Notes: a model not told the origin generated them from the sequence alone. A DNA stretch of 64,000 bases from Microcoleus sp. FACHB-831 (GCF_014695585.1 NZ_JACJON010000058.1:1-64000); one strand, 5' to 3'. Counted from the first letter of the stretch, positions 8,384-17,659 are shown. Made by a program: numbers and translations.

Positions 8384-8624
8384 TTATACTCGGTTAAACG
8401 TGTCGCGCCCGCAGCACACCCTAAGCTTACCCAACGCCTCTAGGTGAGTAACAAGACTCAGTTTAATCGTGGCATCAATTTCCTTCAACCGCCCAGCCAC
8501 ATTTTGAGGGTCGATTTGCGACCGATGGCGATCGCGATTGATCTTTGAAAATGACAAGTGCTGTCTAAAGATATTTAAGATTTGTTTTAAGTTACTGCGG
8601 TTTCCTGGGCGGGGGGCAGCAATT
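8384..8624 (-). pseudogene. Possible decayed gene fragment in the 8.2-8.8 kb gap
   Basis: This 590-nt gap holds no intact gene. On the minus strand about 79 codons stay open, reading ...NLKQILNIFRQHLSFSKI... and ...VAGRLKEIDATIKLSLVT... to a TAA at 8384, without a start codon. The composition looks protein-like, but no family is recognised. It may be a remnant or chance. Confidence 0.25.
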
Positions 8625-8700
8625 GTCTACAATGTTGGCAATTTGCACTGCTAGATTTTTACTCATTGGGTTGCTACTTTAACCATTATTTTCAGGCATA

Positions 8701-8785
8701 CTTAGAGACATGGAGGAGCATCACCCAGCAGAGGGATGTCATACCTCTGAAGGAAGACCCCTTATATGAGATTTTCTGAAAGAGG
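8701..8785 (+). promoter_or_regulatory. Structured leader of the HpsE-like gene
   Basis: CAGAGG (8729-8734) and CCTCTG (8744-8749) form a hairpin with a 9-nt loop, followed by AAGGAAGACCCC and the start codon at 8786. GGAGGAGCATCACCCAG precedes it. It resembles no riboswitch I can name. It may control translation of the polysaccharide gene or mark an untranslated leader. Confidence 0.35.
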
Positions 8786-9754
8786 ATGTTAGTTGATTTT
8801 ACAGTCGCCATCCCGACCTATAACGGGGAAACCCGCTTACCGGAAGTTCTGGACAGATTGCGATCGCAAACTCACACCGAGAACTTTGTCTGGGAAATTC
8901 TGGTTATTGACAATAACAGCACTGACAATACAGCAAAAGTTGTTCAAGACTACCAAGCCAACTGGTCTAAAGTTTATCCTTTGAAGTATTGTTTTGAACC
9001 CCGCCAAGGATTAGCTTTTGCCCGCCAACGTGCAGTCCAAGAAGCCAAAGGCACATTTGTTGGGTTTTTGGATGACGATAACTTACCGACACCGACATGG
9101 GTTTGGGCAGCCTACAATTTTGGGCGCGATCGCCCGAAAGTTGGCGGTTATGGCAGCCGCATTTATGGCGAATTTGAAATTACACCCCCAGAAAACTTTG
9201 AGAGAATTGCGCCACTACTGGCAGTAACTGACAGAGGTGCAAATGCTCTGCTATACGAACCACACAAAAAGTTATTGCCGCCTGGGGCTGGATTAGTTGT
9301 ACGTCGCCAAGCTTGGCTGGAAAATGTTCCCCAGCAGTTTATTCTTCATGGGCGAATTGGAAATAGTATGCTTGCCGGAGAAGATTTGGAAGCGCTATTA
9401 CATATTCAACAAGCTGGATGGGAAATTTGGTATAACCCCCAAATGTGTCTTTACCATCGCATACCTCACTGGCGTTTAGAGAAAGAATATCTCATCAAAC
9501 TATGCCGCGGCATTGGTTTGAGCCGCCACCGAACTCGGATGTTGAGCGTTAAACCTTGGCAAAGACCTCTAGCTTTTTTTGCCTATATGCTTAACGATAT
9601 CCGTAAAATATTATTCCATTCAATAAAATACAAAATGGCAATAAAAGACGATCTTATAGCAGCTTGTCAGATGGAGCTTCTTACTAATAGTCTAATTAGC
9701 CCTTTTTATATTTGGAAAATATCTTTAAATACCTCAAAAATAAATATTGATTAA
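8786..9754 (+). CDS. hpsE: Family 2 glycosyltransferase, HpsE-like
   Basis: 322 aa. The N-terminal GT-A fold is clear: FTVAIPTYNGETRLPEVLD, VIDNNSTDNT, and the metal/nucleotide-sugar motif GFLDDDNLP near residues 93-101; a later GEDLEAL supplies the likely catalytic acidic residue. The opening sequence matches my recollection of HpsE, a glycosyltransferase of hormogonium polysaccharide synthesis in filamentous cyanobacteria; the symbol rests on that. The C-terminal 60 residues are hydrophobic and may sit at the membrane. It begins a plus-strand run of surface-polysaccharide genes. Confidence 0.75.
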   Translation: MLVDFTVAIPTYNGETRLPEVLDRLRSQTHTENFVWEILVIDNNSTDNTAKVVQDYQANWSKVYPLKYCFEPRQGLAFARQRAVQEAKGTFVGFLDDDNLPTPTWVWAAYNFGRDRPKVGGYGSRIYGEFEITPPENFERIAPLLAVTDRGANALLYEPHKKLLPPGAGLVVRRQAWLENVPQQFILHGRIGNSMLAGEDLEALLHIQQAGWEIWYNPQMCLYHRIPHWRLEKEYLIKLCRGIGLSRHRTRMLSVKPWQRPLAFFAYMLNDIRKILFHSIKYKMAIKDDLIAACQMELLTNSLISPFYIWKISLNTSKINID

Positions 9755-10012
9755 AATTAGTTGAGATAATTCAATGCTGATTTGGTTAATCTTGTCAATG
9801 TAAAAAGCTTTACTTTATCTTCATTTATGAAGTAAGAGTATCGCTTAAACTGGTATTTAGCTGGGCAAACAGTAAAAAACTTACTCTAAAAAAGTAAGCC
9901 TTTCGCTCAACAAGCACTGTAGATACAGCCAAACGCATTAGTGTGGCAGATTATCAGGGATCTTCAGGAAAATTGTTTCTAGAACTACCCCTAACATTAA
10001 TTACCCAACGCC

Positions 10013-11149
10013 ATGAACATTACGACAACAATTCCCTTTGTGGATCTTCACCTTCAACACCAGCCAATTCAAACTCAGATGGAAGAGGCGGTGCGGGGTG
10101 TAATCCAGCGGGGAGATTTTATACTAGGTAAGGCTGTAGCTGAGTTTGAGGCGGCGTTTGCGTCAGACAGCGGAGTATCTTATGGTATTGGGGTAGCTTC
10201 GGGAACAGATGCGATCGCTCTCGGATTAGAAGCCTGTGGCATTGGTACTGGTGACGAAGTAATCTTACCTACCAACACCTTCATCGCCACCTTGATTGGC
10301 GTTATCCGCGCTGGTGCCAAACCGATTTTAGTTGATTGCGACCCCCAAACCGCCTTAATTGACCTCAAAGCCGCAGAAAAAGCCATTACTCCCCAAACCA
10401 AGGCAATAATTCCCGTACATCTCTACGGACAAATGGTATCGCCGCGCCAATTGCGAGACTTTGCCGATGCCCATAACCTGATCATATTTGAAGACGCAGC
10501 CCAAGCACACCTAGCTGAAAGAGAAGGTTATCGCGGTGGTTCCGTTGGCAAAGCAGCAGCCTTTAGCTTCTACCCCAGTAAAAACTTAGGCGCATTGGGG
10601 GATGGAGGCATGGTTATTACTAACGATGAAGCAGTGGCGCAGAAAATGCGAAGTCTCCGCAACTACGGTTCCCCCCGCAAATATTATCACACCGAACCTG
10701 GAACCAATAGCCGACTCGATACCCTACAAGCAGCCGTACTCAACATCAAACTCCCCCATCTTGCCGACTGGAACTCCTCACGCAACCAAGCTGCTGCCAA
10801 ATACGACACCTTACTTGAAGCACTGCGTAGCATGGGAATTTTCCCCATGCAGAACCAAAGCGGCAAAGGTCACATTTATCACCTTTACGTCGTCCGGATT
10901 ACCGAACCCTGCCCCCTCGACAGGCAAACCATCCAAGACAAACTAGCAGCCATTGGCATTCAAACTGGAATCCACTACCCCATACCCTGCCATCTTCAAC
11001 CAGCCTTTGAGAATTTGGGTTATCGCATGGGAGACTTCCCCCAAGCAGAAACCCTAGCCCAAGAAATTTTATCCTTACCCATGTATCCCGGCATCAGCGA
11101 CACCCAAATCCATCAAGTCGTTGATGCCTTGCACAGCCTCTGTGTTTAG
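10013..11149 (+). CDS. DegT/DnrJ/EryC1/StrS-family aminotransferase
   Basis: A PLP-dependent sugar aminotransferase that would make an amino sugar nucleotide for polysaccharide or glycan synthesis. 378 aa, full length. Visible features are IPFVDLHLQH at the N-terminus, the PLP-contact EDAAQAH (Asp161), and the Schiff-base Lys190 in SFYPSKNLGALGDGG. The C-terminal GIHYPIPCHLQP is typical of the family. It lies between the HpsE-like glycosyltransferase and the cyanoexosortase on the same strand. No strong ribosome binding site precedes the ATG. Confidence 0.9.
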   Translation: MNITTTIPFVDLHLQHQPIQTQMEEAVRGVIQRGDFILGKAVAEFEAAFASDSGVSYGIGVASGTDAIALGLEACGIGTGDEVILPTNTFIATLIGVIRAGAKPILVDCDPQTALIDLKAAEKAITPQTKAIIPVHLYGQMVSPRQLRDFADAHNLIIFEDAAQAHLAEREGYRGGSVGKAAAFSFYPSKNLGALGDGGMVITNDEAVAQKMRSLRNYGSPRKYYHTEPGTNSRLDTLQAAVLNIKLPHLADWNSSRNQAAAKYDTLLEALRSMGIFPMQNQSGKGHIYHLYVVRITEPCPLDRQTIQDKLAAIGIQTGIHYPIPCHLQPAFENLGYRMGDFPQAETLAQEILSLPMYPGISDTQIHQVVDALHSLCV

Positions 11150-11162
11150 AAAAAATCATGAA

Positions 11163-11221
11163 TTTTAACGCAAAAAATGCAAAGGTAGGCAGAGAATAAC
11201 TTTGCATTTTTTGCGTTAAAA
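11163..11221. terminator. Long hairpin after the aminotransferase gene
   Basis: Positions 11163-11184 and 11200-11221 are perfect inverted copies (22-bp stem, 15-nt loop). The inner part GCAAAG/CTTTGC followed by ATTTTTTG would serve as a plus-strand terminator. Thus the aminotransferase and exosortase may be separate transcripts. Confidence 0.65.
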
Positions 11222-11250
11222 AAAAAGAAAATAACTAACAAAGTAAAATC

Positions 11251-12135
11251 ATGCACATTGAACGAAAAAATCCCATTGCCATCGAACGCTACTTAGTAGA
11301 GACAGCCATCATCGGTCTACTGGTGATATTGTACGCTCCCCTAATCTGGTACTGGTACGATGGCTGGCTGCACAAAAACATCAGCATTGAACATGAATAT
11401 TACAGCCACGGTCTAATCGGTTTACCTTTCGCCGCCTATATTATCTGGACGCAACGACAGCAGTGGCAACAATTGCCAGACAAAAATAATCTCTTCGGTG
11501 CCGCATTGCTGGGATTGGGAGGAGCATTGTATCTCAGTAGGATACCTGACCTGGTAAATTTATCTTTTCCTGCTGTATTAACCGGGCTTTGCCTGTGGCT
11601 GAAAGGATTACCAGGCTTGAAACTTCAAAGTTTCCCACTGTTGTTCATCTTTCTAGCAACACCAACCCAAATTCCCTACCTGCTTGCTCCCTATACCTTG
11701 CCCTTACAGCAATTTATTGCTGGGACAGCTGGCTTTATTCTGAATCAATTTGGCATGAATGTCACCGTCGAGCAAATTTACTTGTTTGTCGGTGGACGAA
11801 TTGTGGAAGTTGCGCCTTTTTGTGCTGGTCTGAAGATGTTGTTCACCAGTCTTTATGTAGCTATGTTGTTGCTGTACTGGACTGGTGCATGGATTTCTCG
11901 CCGGACGACAATGTTGTTGTTAGTTGGTGCGATCGCCATCAGCGTCAGTGGTAATATCGTCCGCAATACCCTGCTGACTTTCTTTCATGGCACAGGTCAA
12001 GACCATGCTTTTGAGTGGCTGCACGAAGGGTGGGGCGGTGACGTTTATTCTGCCTGTATGCTGGGTTTAATCGTGCTTCTACTAAATGCCATCGAAAAAT
12101 TTATCCCAGATGAACCTCTCAAGGATGAAGCATGA
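11251..12135 (+). CDS. crtB: Cyanoexosortase B
   Basis: Exosortases are polytopic membrane transpeptidases that process PEP-CTERM-type sorting tags on exported proteins, usually in species making exopolysaccharide. 294 aa with about eight hydrophobic segments. The catalytic triad is present: Cys191 in VAPFCAGLKM, Arg238 in SGNIVRNTLL, His258 in EWLHEGWGG. The next gene overlaps it by 4 nt and belongs to the partner family, which supports subtype B. The symbol denotes cyanoexosortase, not phytoene synthase. No PEP-CTERM substrate is visible in this window. Confidence 0.88.
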   Translation: MHIERKNPIAIERYLVETAIIGLLVILYAPLIWYWYDGWLHKNISIEHEYYSHGLIGLPFAAYIIWTQRQQWQQLPDKNNLFGAALLGLGGALYLSRIPDLVNLSFPAVLTGLCLWLKGLPGLKLQSFPLLFIFLATPTQIPYLLAPYTLPLQQFIAGTAGFILNQFGMNVTVEQIYLFVGGRIVEVAPFCAGLKMLFTSLYVAMLLLYWTGAWISRRTTMLLLVGAIAISVSGNIVRNTLLTFFHGTGQDHAFEWLHEGWGGDVYSACMLGLIVLLLNAIEKFIPDEPLKDEA

Positions 12136-12905
12136 GACTGCCCAAGTTATTGCACCTTCCAGTTTCCCAAGTCGTCTTGCTGTGTTTTCTCATCGTGCTG
12201 ATTGCAATTGGAGCAGTTCCCAGTTACTTGAGCGGAAATTGGGCTTGGGTAAATCCTCCACAAGTTACCAACTTCAAACAACTCAAAAGCTTACGACAGA
12301 ATGGGCTAGCGCTTCCCGGATGGCAAACTAAACAACAGCAGGTCGAAACCATTGGCGGCCATAAATGGTCTATTCAGGAACTCCAGCGGGATGAAAAGAG
12401 TCAGGTAACTTTACTGCTTTTACCTCAAGTCAGTCAAAAGGATCAGCCAGAGGTAGAGTGGATGGATGTTAACGGCTTTATGGGAAGGGAGTTTCAGTAT
12501 AGGAAGCTTTCGCAAACAGATAAGAATTCTAATCGTCGGTTTCAGTTTAGCTGGGATACAGACTCATACCGCCAGTTGCCGTTTACTGTAAAATCCACTT
12601 CTACGTCGTCAGCAGATGCCAAAGTGGAAGCCCGTTTCTTTCGCGGTTGGACTCAGCAGCAAACCTTCGCTGTTCTACAGTGGTACGCTTGGCCTGGAGG
12701 GGGCAACCCTGCACCCAGTACTTGGTTCTGGGCGGATCAAATGGCTCAGTTGCAACGCCACCGCTTGCCTTGGACTGCTGTTAGCATCCTGATTCCGATG
12801 GAACCTTTGGCTGACTTAGAAACCGCTAAGCCTCTAGCTGAATCACTCGGTCAAACGGTTCAAGCTGCCTTAATGGCAGACGTTTTACATCCAGCTAATC
12901 GCTAA
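12132..12905 (+). CDS. Cyanoexosortase B system-associated protein
   Basis: 257 aa with one N-terminal membrane segment (VVLLCFLIVLIAIGAVPSYL) and a soluble, presumably periplasmic domain; the latter is EpsI-like in general shape (LPGWQT near residue 59, WYAWPGGGNPAPSTWFW near 190). Proteins of this type are encoded directly after the exosortase and are thought to assist it. The start codon overlaps the exosortase stop (ATGA), so the two are translationally coupled. Its biochemical role is unknown. Confidence 0.8.
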   Translation: MRLPKLLHLPVSQVVLLCFLIVLIAIGAVPSYLSGNWAWVNPPQVTNFKQLKSLRQNGLALPGWQTKQQQVETIGGHKWSIQELQRDEKSQVTLLLLPQVSQKDQPEVEWMDVNGFMGREFQYRKLSQTDKNSNRRFQFSWDTDSYRQLPFTVKSTSTSSADAKVEARFFRGWTQQQTFAVLQWYAWPGGGNPAPSTWFWADQMAQLQRHRLPWTAVSILIPMEPLADLETAKPLAESLGQTVQAALMADVLHPANR

Positions 12906-12942
12906 TGGCAATTGACAATTAGCAATTAGCCATTAGCAATTA
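12904..12942. repeat. Heptanucleotide-type repeat cluster
   Basis: Successive near-copies of CAATTAG/CCATTAG fill the gap between the exosortase partner and the export gene. Similar tracts occur at 27357-27424, 45779-45806 and 48861-48896. They are typical long tandem degenerate heptamers of filamentous cyanobacteria. Confidence 0.7.
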
Positions 12943-12960
12943 ACTACTGGCTACTGATTA

Positions 12961-14418
12961 ATGACTAAAATTCCGTTGCGCCGCTTTACAGCCCTCTCCC
13001 TACTCAGTCTCCAAACGAGTGCTTACACGCTGTTGGGTGGTGTCTTCCTATGGACTCGACAGGCATCGGCAACACCTGTGACTGCACACCCTAACGCTCA
13101 GGCGCAGCTGCCGCAGGTTCCTGTGGTAGTGCCTCCTGCTCCCGTTGATCCCACGAGTCCGCCGCCACCTGTAGGCTATCCTACCCAGCAACCGCTCTTA
13201 GAGGGAACTCCGTCGCCGCAGTTTAGCCGCTACCAGTTAGGGATTGGAGATGTAATTAACGTTGTAGTTCAGCGCCCTCTAGGTGCCTACCGCTTGGGAA
13301 CAGGAGATGTAGTTAGCCTTTTAGTTCAGCGTTTTCCAGATTTGAATGTTCAAACCGCTATTGATCTAGACGGCAACATAATAGTGCCGCTACTGGGAAG
13401 AGTATCGCTCAAAGGTTTAACTGTGCAACAAGCCCAAGAAAAAATTCGCTTGGGCTTAAACCGCTTTGTGGTTGATCCGGCTGTGACCCTCTCACTCTCT
13501 ACGCCTCGTCCGGAATTGAATTTTCAAGCCCAAGTTAATCAACAAGGCGATATTGTAGTGCCGCAAGTGGGAAGGGTGTCAGTACAAGGTCTTACCTTGG
13601 AAGAAGCACAAGAAAAAATTCGCTTGGGCTTCAACCGTTTTTATATTGATCCTGATGTAACTTTAACTTTAGCTTCTGCACGTCCAACCCAAGTCACAAT
13701 TAGCGGCGAGGTGGTGAAACCTGGTTACTACACACTAGGCCCAGGTTCTGTACTGACGGCGGCGTTGCTGACTGCCGGGGGAAGCACTAATCAAGCAGAT
13801 TTGCGTTCGGTTTTGGTGCGGCGATCGCTCTTTGATGGCTCGATTATTGAGCAAAGGGTTGATTTGTTTACACCACTGGCTAACGGACAGGCTTTACCGA
13901 ATTTGCGCCTACAGGATGGCGATGCGGTGATTGTACCGAGAATAGAAGTCGGCACCGAGCAAACCTATGACCGCACGCTGGTTTCTCGCTCCACAATATC
14001 CCAGCAGCAGATCAACATCCGAGTTTTGAGCTACGCTGGTAGGGGAATTGGGAATATTACCTTGGCTAATGGTAGTAACTTTGTTGATGCTTTAAGCGCA
14101 CTCGTCCCAAATCCAGACAATGCGAATTTGCGAGAAATCGCCTTGATTCGCTTCGATCAGGAACGCGGCAAAGCTGTCACCCAGAAAATAGACGGGAAAG
14201 CAGCTTTAATGGGAGATGTTTCTCAAAATGTCCCCCTCCAGAATAACGATGTTATCGTCGTAGGTCGCAGCCTTTTAGGTAAAATTTCCTATGCTTTAAC
14301 TACCTATACTGCACCCTTCCGAGATATATTGCAATTTTTCTTGTTTCTAAGGCAATTTGGAGAAGAAACCACTATCCTGTTTGGTCCGGGGGGGAACAAT
14401 TCGGACTCAGGAAATTAG
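12961..14418 (+). CDS. Polysaccharide export protein, Wza/OPX-like, with duplicated domain
   Basis: 485 aa. A signal-peptide-like N-terminus (ending near QASA) and a proline-rich linker precede a polysaccharide-export domain that is partly duplicated: YQLGIGDVINVVVQR is followed by YRLGTGDVVSLLVQR, and the GRVSLKGLTVQQAQEKIRLG unit recurs as GRVSVQGLTLEEAQEKIRLG. An SLBB domain starts at VTISGEVVKPGYY. Such proteins form the outer-membrane channel for exopolysaccharide and work with the Wzc-like protein encoded next. Confidence 0.88.
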   Translation: MTKIPLRRFTALSLLSLQTSAYTLLGGVFLWTRQASATPVTAHPNAQAQLPQVPVVVPPAPVDPTSPPPPVGYPTQQPLLEGTPSPQFSRYQLGIGDVINVVVQRPLGAYRLGTGDVVSLLVQRFPDLNVQTAIDLDGNIIVPLLGRVSLKGLTVQQAQEKIRLGLNRFVVDPAVTLSLSTPRPELNFQAQVNQQGDIVVPQVGRVSVQGLTLEEAQEKIRLGFNRFYIDPDVTLTLASARPTQVTISGEVVKPGYYTLGPGSVLTAALLTAGGSTNQADLRSVLVRRSLFDGSIIEQRVDLFTPLANGQALPNLRLQDGDAVIVPRIEVGTEQTYDRTLVSRSTISQQQINIRVLSYAGRGIGNITLANGSNFVDALSALVPNPDNANLREIALIRFDQERGKAVTQKIDGKAALMGDVSQNVPLQNNDVIVVGRSLLGKISYALTTYTAPFRDILQFFLFLRQFGEETTILFGPGGNNSDSGN

Positions 14419-14573
14419 GTGAAAAATTGCAACTTTATTAAGAAAGAGGAAGGGAAAATGCTTAACTAATAAAGGTAAAGGTACTAAAAATTATTGAGGT
14501 TGATTCTTAATTTCTACGTCATAGATTCTATTTCTTAATCCCTATTTCCTAAATAGCTTCTTCTAAAACGATT

Positions 14574-16748
14574 ATGACTCCTCCCATTGTCAAACGTTAT
14601 TTGATTGCTCTCGATCAACATAAATTGATTGGATTAACTAGCTTTTCGATCATTGTAGCTGCCTCGGCTGTAGTGGGTATGCAGCCACCACCACCCACCC
14701 TTTACAGGGCTACAGGGGTTCTAGCATATAACGGGCCGATTGCACCGTTTTCGACGACGACACAAACGATTCAGCAGCAGGGGAAGGAACTGACTGCGGA
14801 GATGCTGCTAGCTGAGAATGTTGTCAAAGGGGCAGCAGCGCGAGTGAAGGTCGATCCGAAGCAAATTGCTAAAAATGTAGAGGTGAAGCTACCGAAGGAA
14901 GATGGGCCAAACGTAATTCAAGTTGTTTATGTCGATAATGACGAGAAGCGAGCAGCTGAAACTGTAGAAGCGCTGAGGCAGAAAATGGTGGAGCAGAGCC
15001 GTGCGATTAATAGCGCACGGTTACTAGAAATTATTAAATCTATAGAGGCGCGGTTGCCGAAGGTTAAGCAGGAACTCCGCGAAGCTGAACAGAAACTAGA
15101 GCGGTATGTCCGCATTGAAGGGCCAGCGATCTTGGCGGCTCAGGATGGCACTACATTAGGGGGGATTACGGGATCTGAAGGGCAGCAACGTCAGATTCAA
15201 ATGACGTTGGAGGGGGTGGATACCCAAATTCGTAGCATCCAAAACAAGTTGGGGTTAACGCCAGAGCAAGCTTACACGTCTTCTGCCCTGAGCGCCGATC
15301 CGATTATTGGCAACTTGCGATCGCAAATTTATCAAACTGAGACGCAGCTAAAAATTCTCCAGGGGGATTTGCGATCAGAACACCCGCAAATAATTCAGCT
15401 CAGACAACAGCTACAAGCCTACGAGCAACTGCTATCGTCTAGAGCAGCTGAAGTAATGGGTGGAAACGGTGTGGTAGCACCTCTACCTAGTGCCAGAATT
15501 CGCCAAGACAGCAGCCTCGACCCAGCACGGCAACAGCTGGCCAACACTTTGGTAAATTTACAAACTCAGCGCGAAACCCTCACACAGCAACTTTTGGCTA
15601 GCCGCAAGACAGAGCAGCAACTGCGTGCTGAGTATGTGAAAATTCCCAATAAGCAGCTGGAGCAAGCGCGGCTACAACAGCAGGTGGCGCTGAAACAAGG
15701 TCTATTTGATAAGATGCAGGCGGCTTTAGTAGATGCTAGGGCAGCAGAAGCTGAGACTGTCCCCAGTCTCAGCATTGCCGGATCGCCAACAGTCCTTGCT
15801 GGCGAAGGGGGAAGCCAAGGCTTACCGATGACGATGTTAATAGGAGCCTTGGTGGGTGTGTTGGTCAGCGGGGGCTTGATTTTCCTGCTGGCTATGCTAG
15901 ATGGTACGTTCTACACGGTCGAGGAAGTGCGTGCAGCCCTGAAAAACCGGGATGTGCCGCTGCTGGGCGAATTGCCTTTTGTGACTATCCTCGATCCGCA
16001 GCTGGGCGAAACGCCAATTTTGCTCAAGCAAGATTCTGTTTATCACGAGTATTACGAGCGGTTCCGCAGTAATCTCCGGCGGGCGAGTGAAAAACCAGCC
16101 AAGGTGCTGTTGTTGACCAGCACGATCGCTGTTGAAGGTAAAACGGTGAGTGCTTATAATTTGGGAATCGCGTCCGCTTGTGCTGGCAAGCGTACCTTGA
16201 TTATAGAAACGGATTTGCGATCGCCTTCTAGCTCCAAGTTTCTTAAGGTCTCGCCCGATCCCGCCGCCAGCGCCGAACCTCTCCGCTACTACGCGCAACT
16301 AAGCGAGTGCATCCGTTTGGTTCCAGACATTGAGAATCTGTACATCATACCTACTCCAGGCCCGGTGCGTAACCCTGCGGCTATTCTAGAATCTAGCGAA
16401 CTTAGACGGCTGATCGAAGATGCGCGGGGTCGTTTTGACATGGTGATTCTCGACTCTCCTCCTCTTACCCGCTGTAATGATGCCCTAATACTAGAACCTT
16501 ATGTAGATGGCATGGTTCTGGTGACTAGACCAGGATTTACTCAGGAAAGTATCCTAGCAGAGGCAATCGATCAGTTGAGCGAAGACGAACTGCCGCTGTT
16601 GGGAGCGATTATCAATGGTGTAGATAAGCCAATTGAGGTTGCAGATGTGATGCCGGAGGAGGACGAAACCGAGATCGAACAAGAAGAAGAATTAGAGTCT
16701 CCTACCCCTGCGAGAGAAAAAGTACCACCCCAGGTTATAAAGCGCTAA
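14574..16748 (+). CDS. Wzc/GumC-like polysaccharide chain-length protein with CpsD-type ATPase domain
   Basis: 724 aa. An N-terminal Wzz domain with a membrane segment (about 20-40), a long coiled-coil periplasmic region (about 160-390), a second membrane segment (MLIGALVGVLVSGGLIFLLAM), then a BY-kinase-like ATPase. The Walker A reads STIAVEGKTVSAYNL rather than the usual GEGKS/T form, Walker A' is LIIETDLRSPS and Walker B is MVILDSPPL. The C-terminus is Glu/Pro-rich and has no tyrosine cluster, so classic autophosphorylation is doubtful. It probably controls chain length and export with the preceding Wza-like protein. Confidence 0.85.
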   Translation: MTPPIVKRYLIALDQHKLIGLTSFSIIVAASAVVGMQPPPPTLYRATGVLAYNGPIAPFSTTTQTIQQQGKELTAEMLLAENVVKGAAARVKVDPKQIAKNVEVKLPKEDGPNVIQVVYVDNDEKRAAETVEALRQKMVEQSRAINSARLLEIIKSIEARLPKVKQELREAEQKLERYVRIEGPAILAAQDGTTLGGITGSEGQQRQIQMTLEGVDTQIRSIQNKLGLTPEQAYTSSALSADPIIGNLRSQIYQTETQLKILQGDLRSEHPQIIQLRQQLQAYEQLLSSRAAEVMGGNGVVAPLPSARIRQDSSLDPARQQLANTLVNLQTQRETLTQQLLASRKTEQQLRAEYVKIPNKQLEQARLQQQVALKQGLFDKMQAALVDARAAEAETVPSLSIAGSPTVLAGEGGSQGLPMTMLIGALVGVLVSGGLIFLLAMLDGTFYTVEEVRAALKNRDVPLLGELPFVTILDPQLGETPILLKQDSVYHEYYERFRSNLRRASEKPAKVLLLTSTIAVEGKTVSAYNLGIASACAGKRTLIIETDLRSPSSSKFLKVSPDPAASAEPLRYYAQLSECIRLVPDIENLYIIPTPGPVRNPAAILESSELRRLIEDARGRFDMVILDSPPLTRCNDALILEPYVDGMVLVTRPGFTQESILAEAIDQLSEDELPLLGAIINGVDKPIEVADVMPEEDETEIEQEEELESPTPAREKVPPQVIKR

Positions 16749-16761
16749 CTAGATAAAAGGT

Positions 16762-16794
16762 AAAAGGCAACAAGAAAGACTCTTGTTGCCTTTT
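16762..16794. terminator. Bidirectional intrinsic terminator
   Basis: AAAAGGCAACAAGA (16762-16775) pairs perfectly with TCTTGTTGCCTTTT (16781-16794). It has A/T tracts on both sides and sits between the convergent Wzc-like and rhomboid genes. Confidence 0.85.
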
Positions 16795-16812
16795 GCCTTA
16801 ATGTAAGCGTCG

Positions 16813-17526
16813 TTAGTAAGAATTTGTTTCTGGATCTGGGGAAAACAATCCCAGCAGTGGTCCTAAGATTGCCCCAAAAACAAAACCCCCAGCGTGCGCC
16901 CAGTAAGCAATTCCACCACTTTCCATGCCGATGTTAGTTGGTGCATTTAGGCTGGCAACGCCATATAAAGCTTGCTGCAAAAACCAAAAACCTAGGAAGA
17001 AAAGAGCAGGGATGCGAAAAGTGGTTAAGAAAATGCCGAGGGGAACTAAGGTCAGAACTTTTGCTTGAGGAAATCTGAGAACGTAGGCTCCTAGAACGCC
17101 TGCGATCGCGCCACTCGCCCCCAAGGAAGGAATAGCAGAGTTAGCGGAAAAAAACCACTGACTTAAAGATGCCAAAACGCCGCAAGTAATGTAAAAAATT
17201 AAGTATTTAACGTGACCGAGTTTGTCCTCAACGTTGTTACCAAAAATCCACAAAAACAACATATTTCCTGCCAAGTGTAAAAAACCACCGTGCAGGAACT
17301 GGGACGTTACAAGCGTCAGCCACTCTGGTATCTGCTGATATCCTACTGTATTGGGACAGGTGCTTGAGAGTTGGCAGGGAACGACAGCGGCGACGCGGAA
17401 AAATCCCTCCAGCTGTTGTGGTTCTAAAGTCAGCTCATATAAAAAAACCAAAATATTCGCAGCAATCAGTCCATAAGTAACATATGGAGTGATGCGTGTG
17501 GGATTATCATCGCGTAAAGGAACCAC
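16813..17526 (-). CDS. Rhomboid-family intramembrane serine protease
   Basis: 237 aa with six or seven hydrophobic segments. The catalytic Ser138 lies in GASGAIAG and His211 in AHAGG; the oxyanion-type HGGFLHLAGNMLFLW segment (residues 79-93) is also typical. Such enzymes cut membrane proteins within or near transmembrane helices. The substrate is unknown. A 40-residue insertion with two Cys (VPCQLSSTCPNT) lies in the first external loop, as in other cyanobacterial and plant-type members. Confidence 0.9.
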   Translation of the reverse strand: MVPLRDDNPTRITPYVTYGLIAANILVFLYELTLEPQQLEGFFRVAAVVPCQLSSTCPNTVGYQQIPEWLTLVTSQFLHGGFLHLAGNMLFLWIFGNNVEDKLGHVKYLIFYITCGVLASLSQWFFSANSAIPSLGASGAIAGVLGAYVLRFPQAKVLTLVPLGIFLTTFRIPALFFLGFWFLQQALYGVASLNAPTNIGMESGGIAYWAHAGGFVFGAILGPLLGLFSPDPETNSY

Positions 17527-17659
17527 AAGCGTTTTTCCTAACTATCCAAAGACTGGAAATAACATAACTTAATTTCTTTGTTGCTGTCTTTTGACCTCTG
17601 GATAGATATCTAGGATTAAACTCCATCTCTAGGGATATGGATCGCCGATGAACTCCTGA

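Noticed and set aside
8313-8447. 44-aa plus-strand frame MNRTAIACAVLAIAIW
   Set aside because: Hydrophobicity comes from two HIP1 octamers (encoding AIA); no ribosome binding site. The minus-strand frame there is more protein-like.
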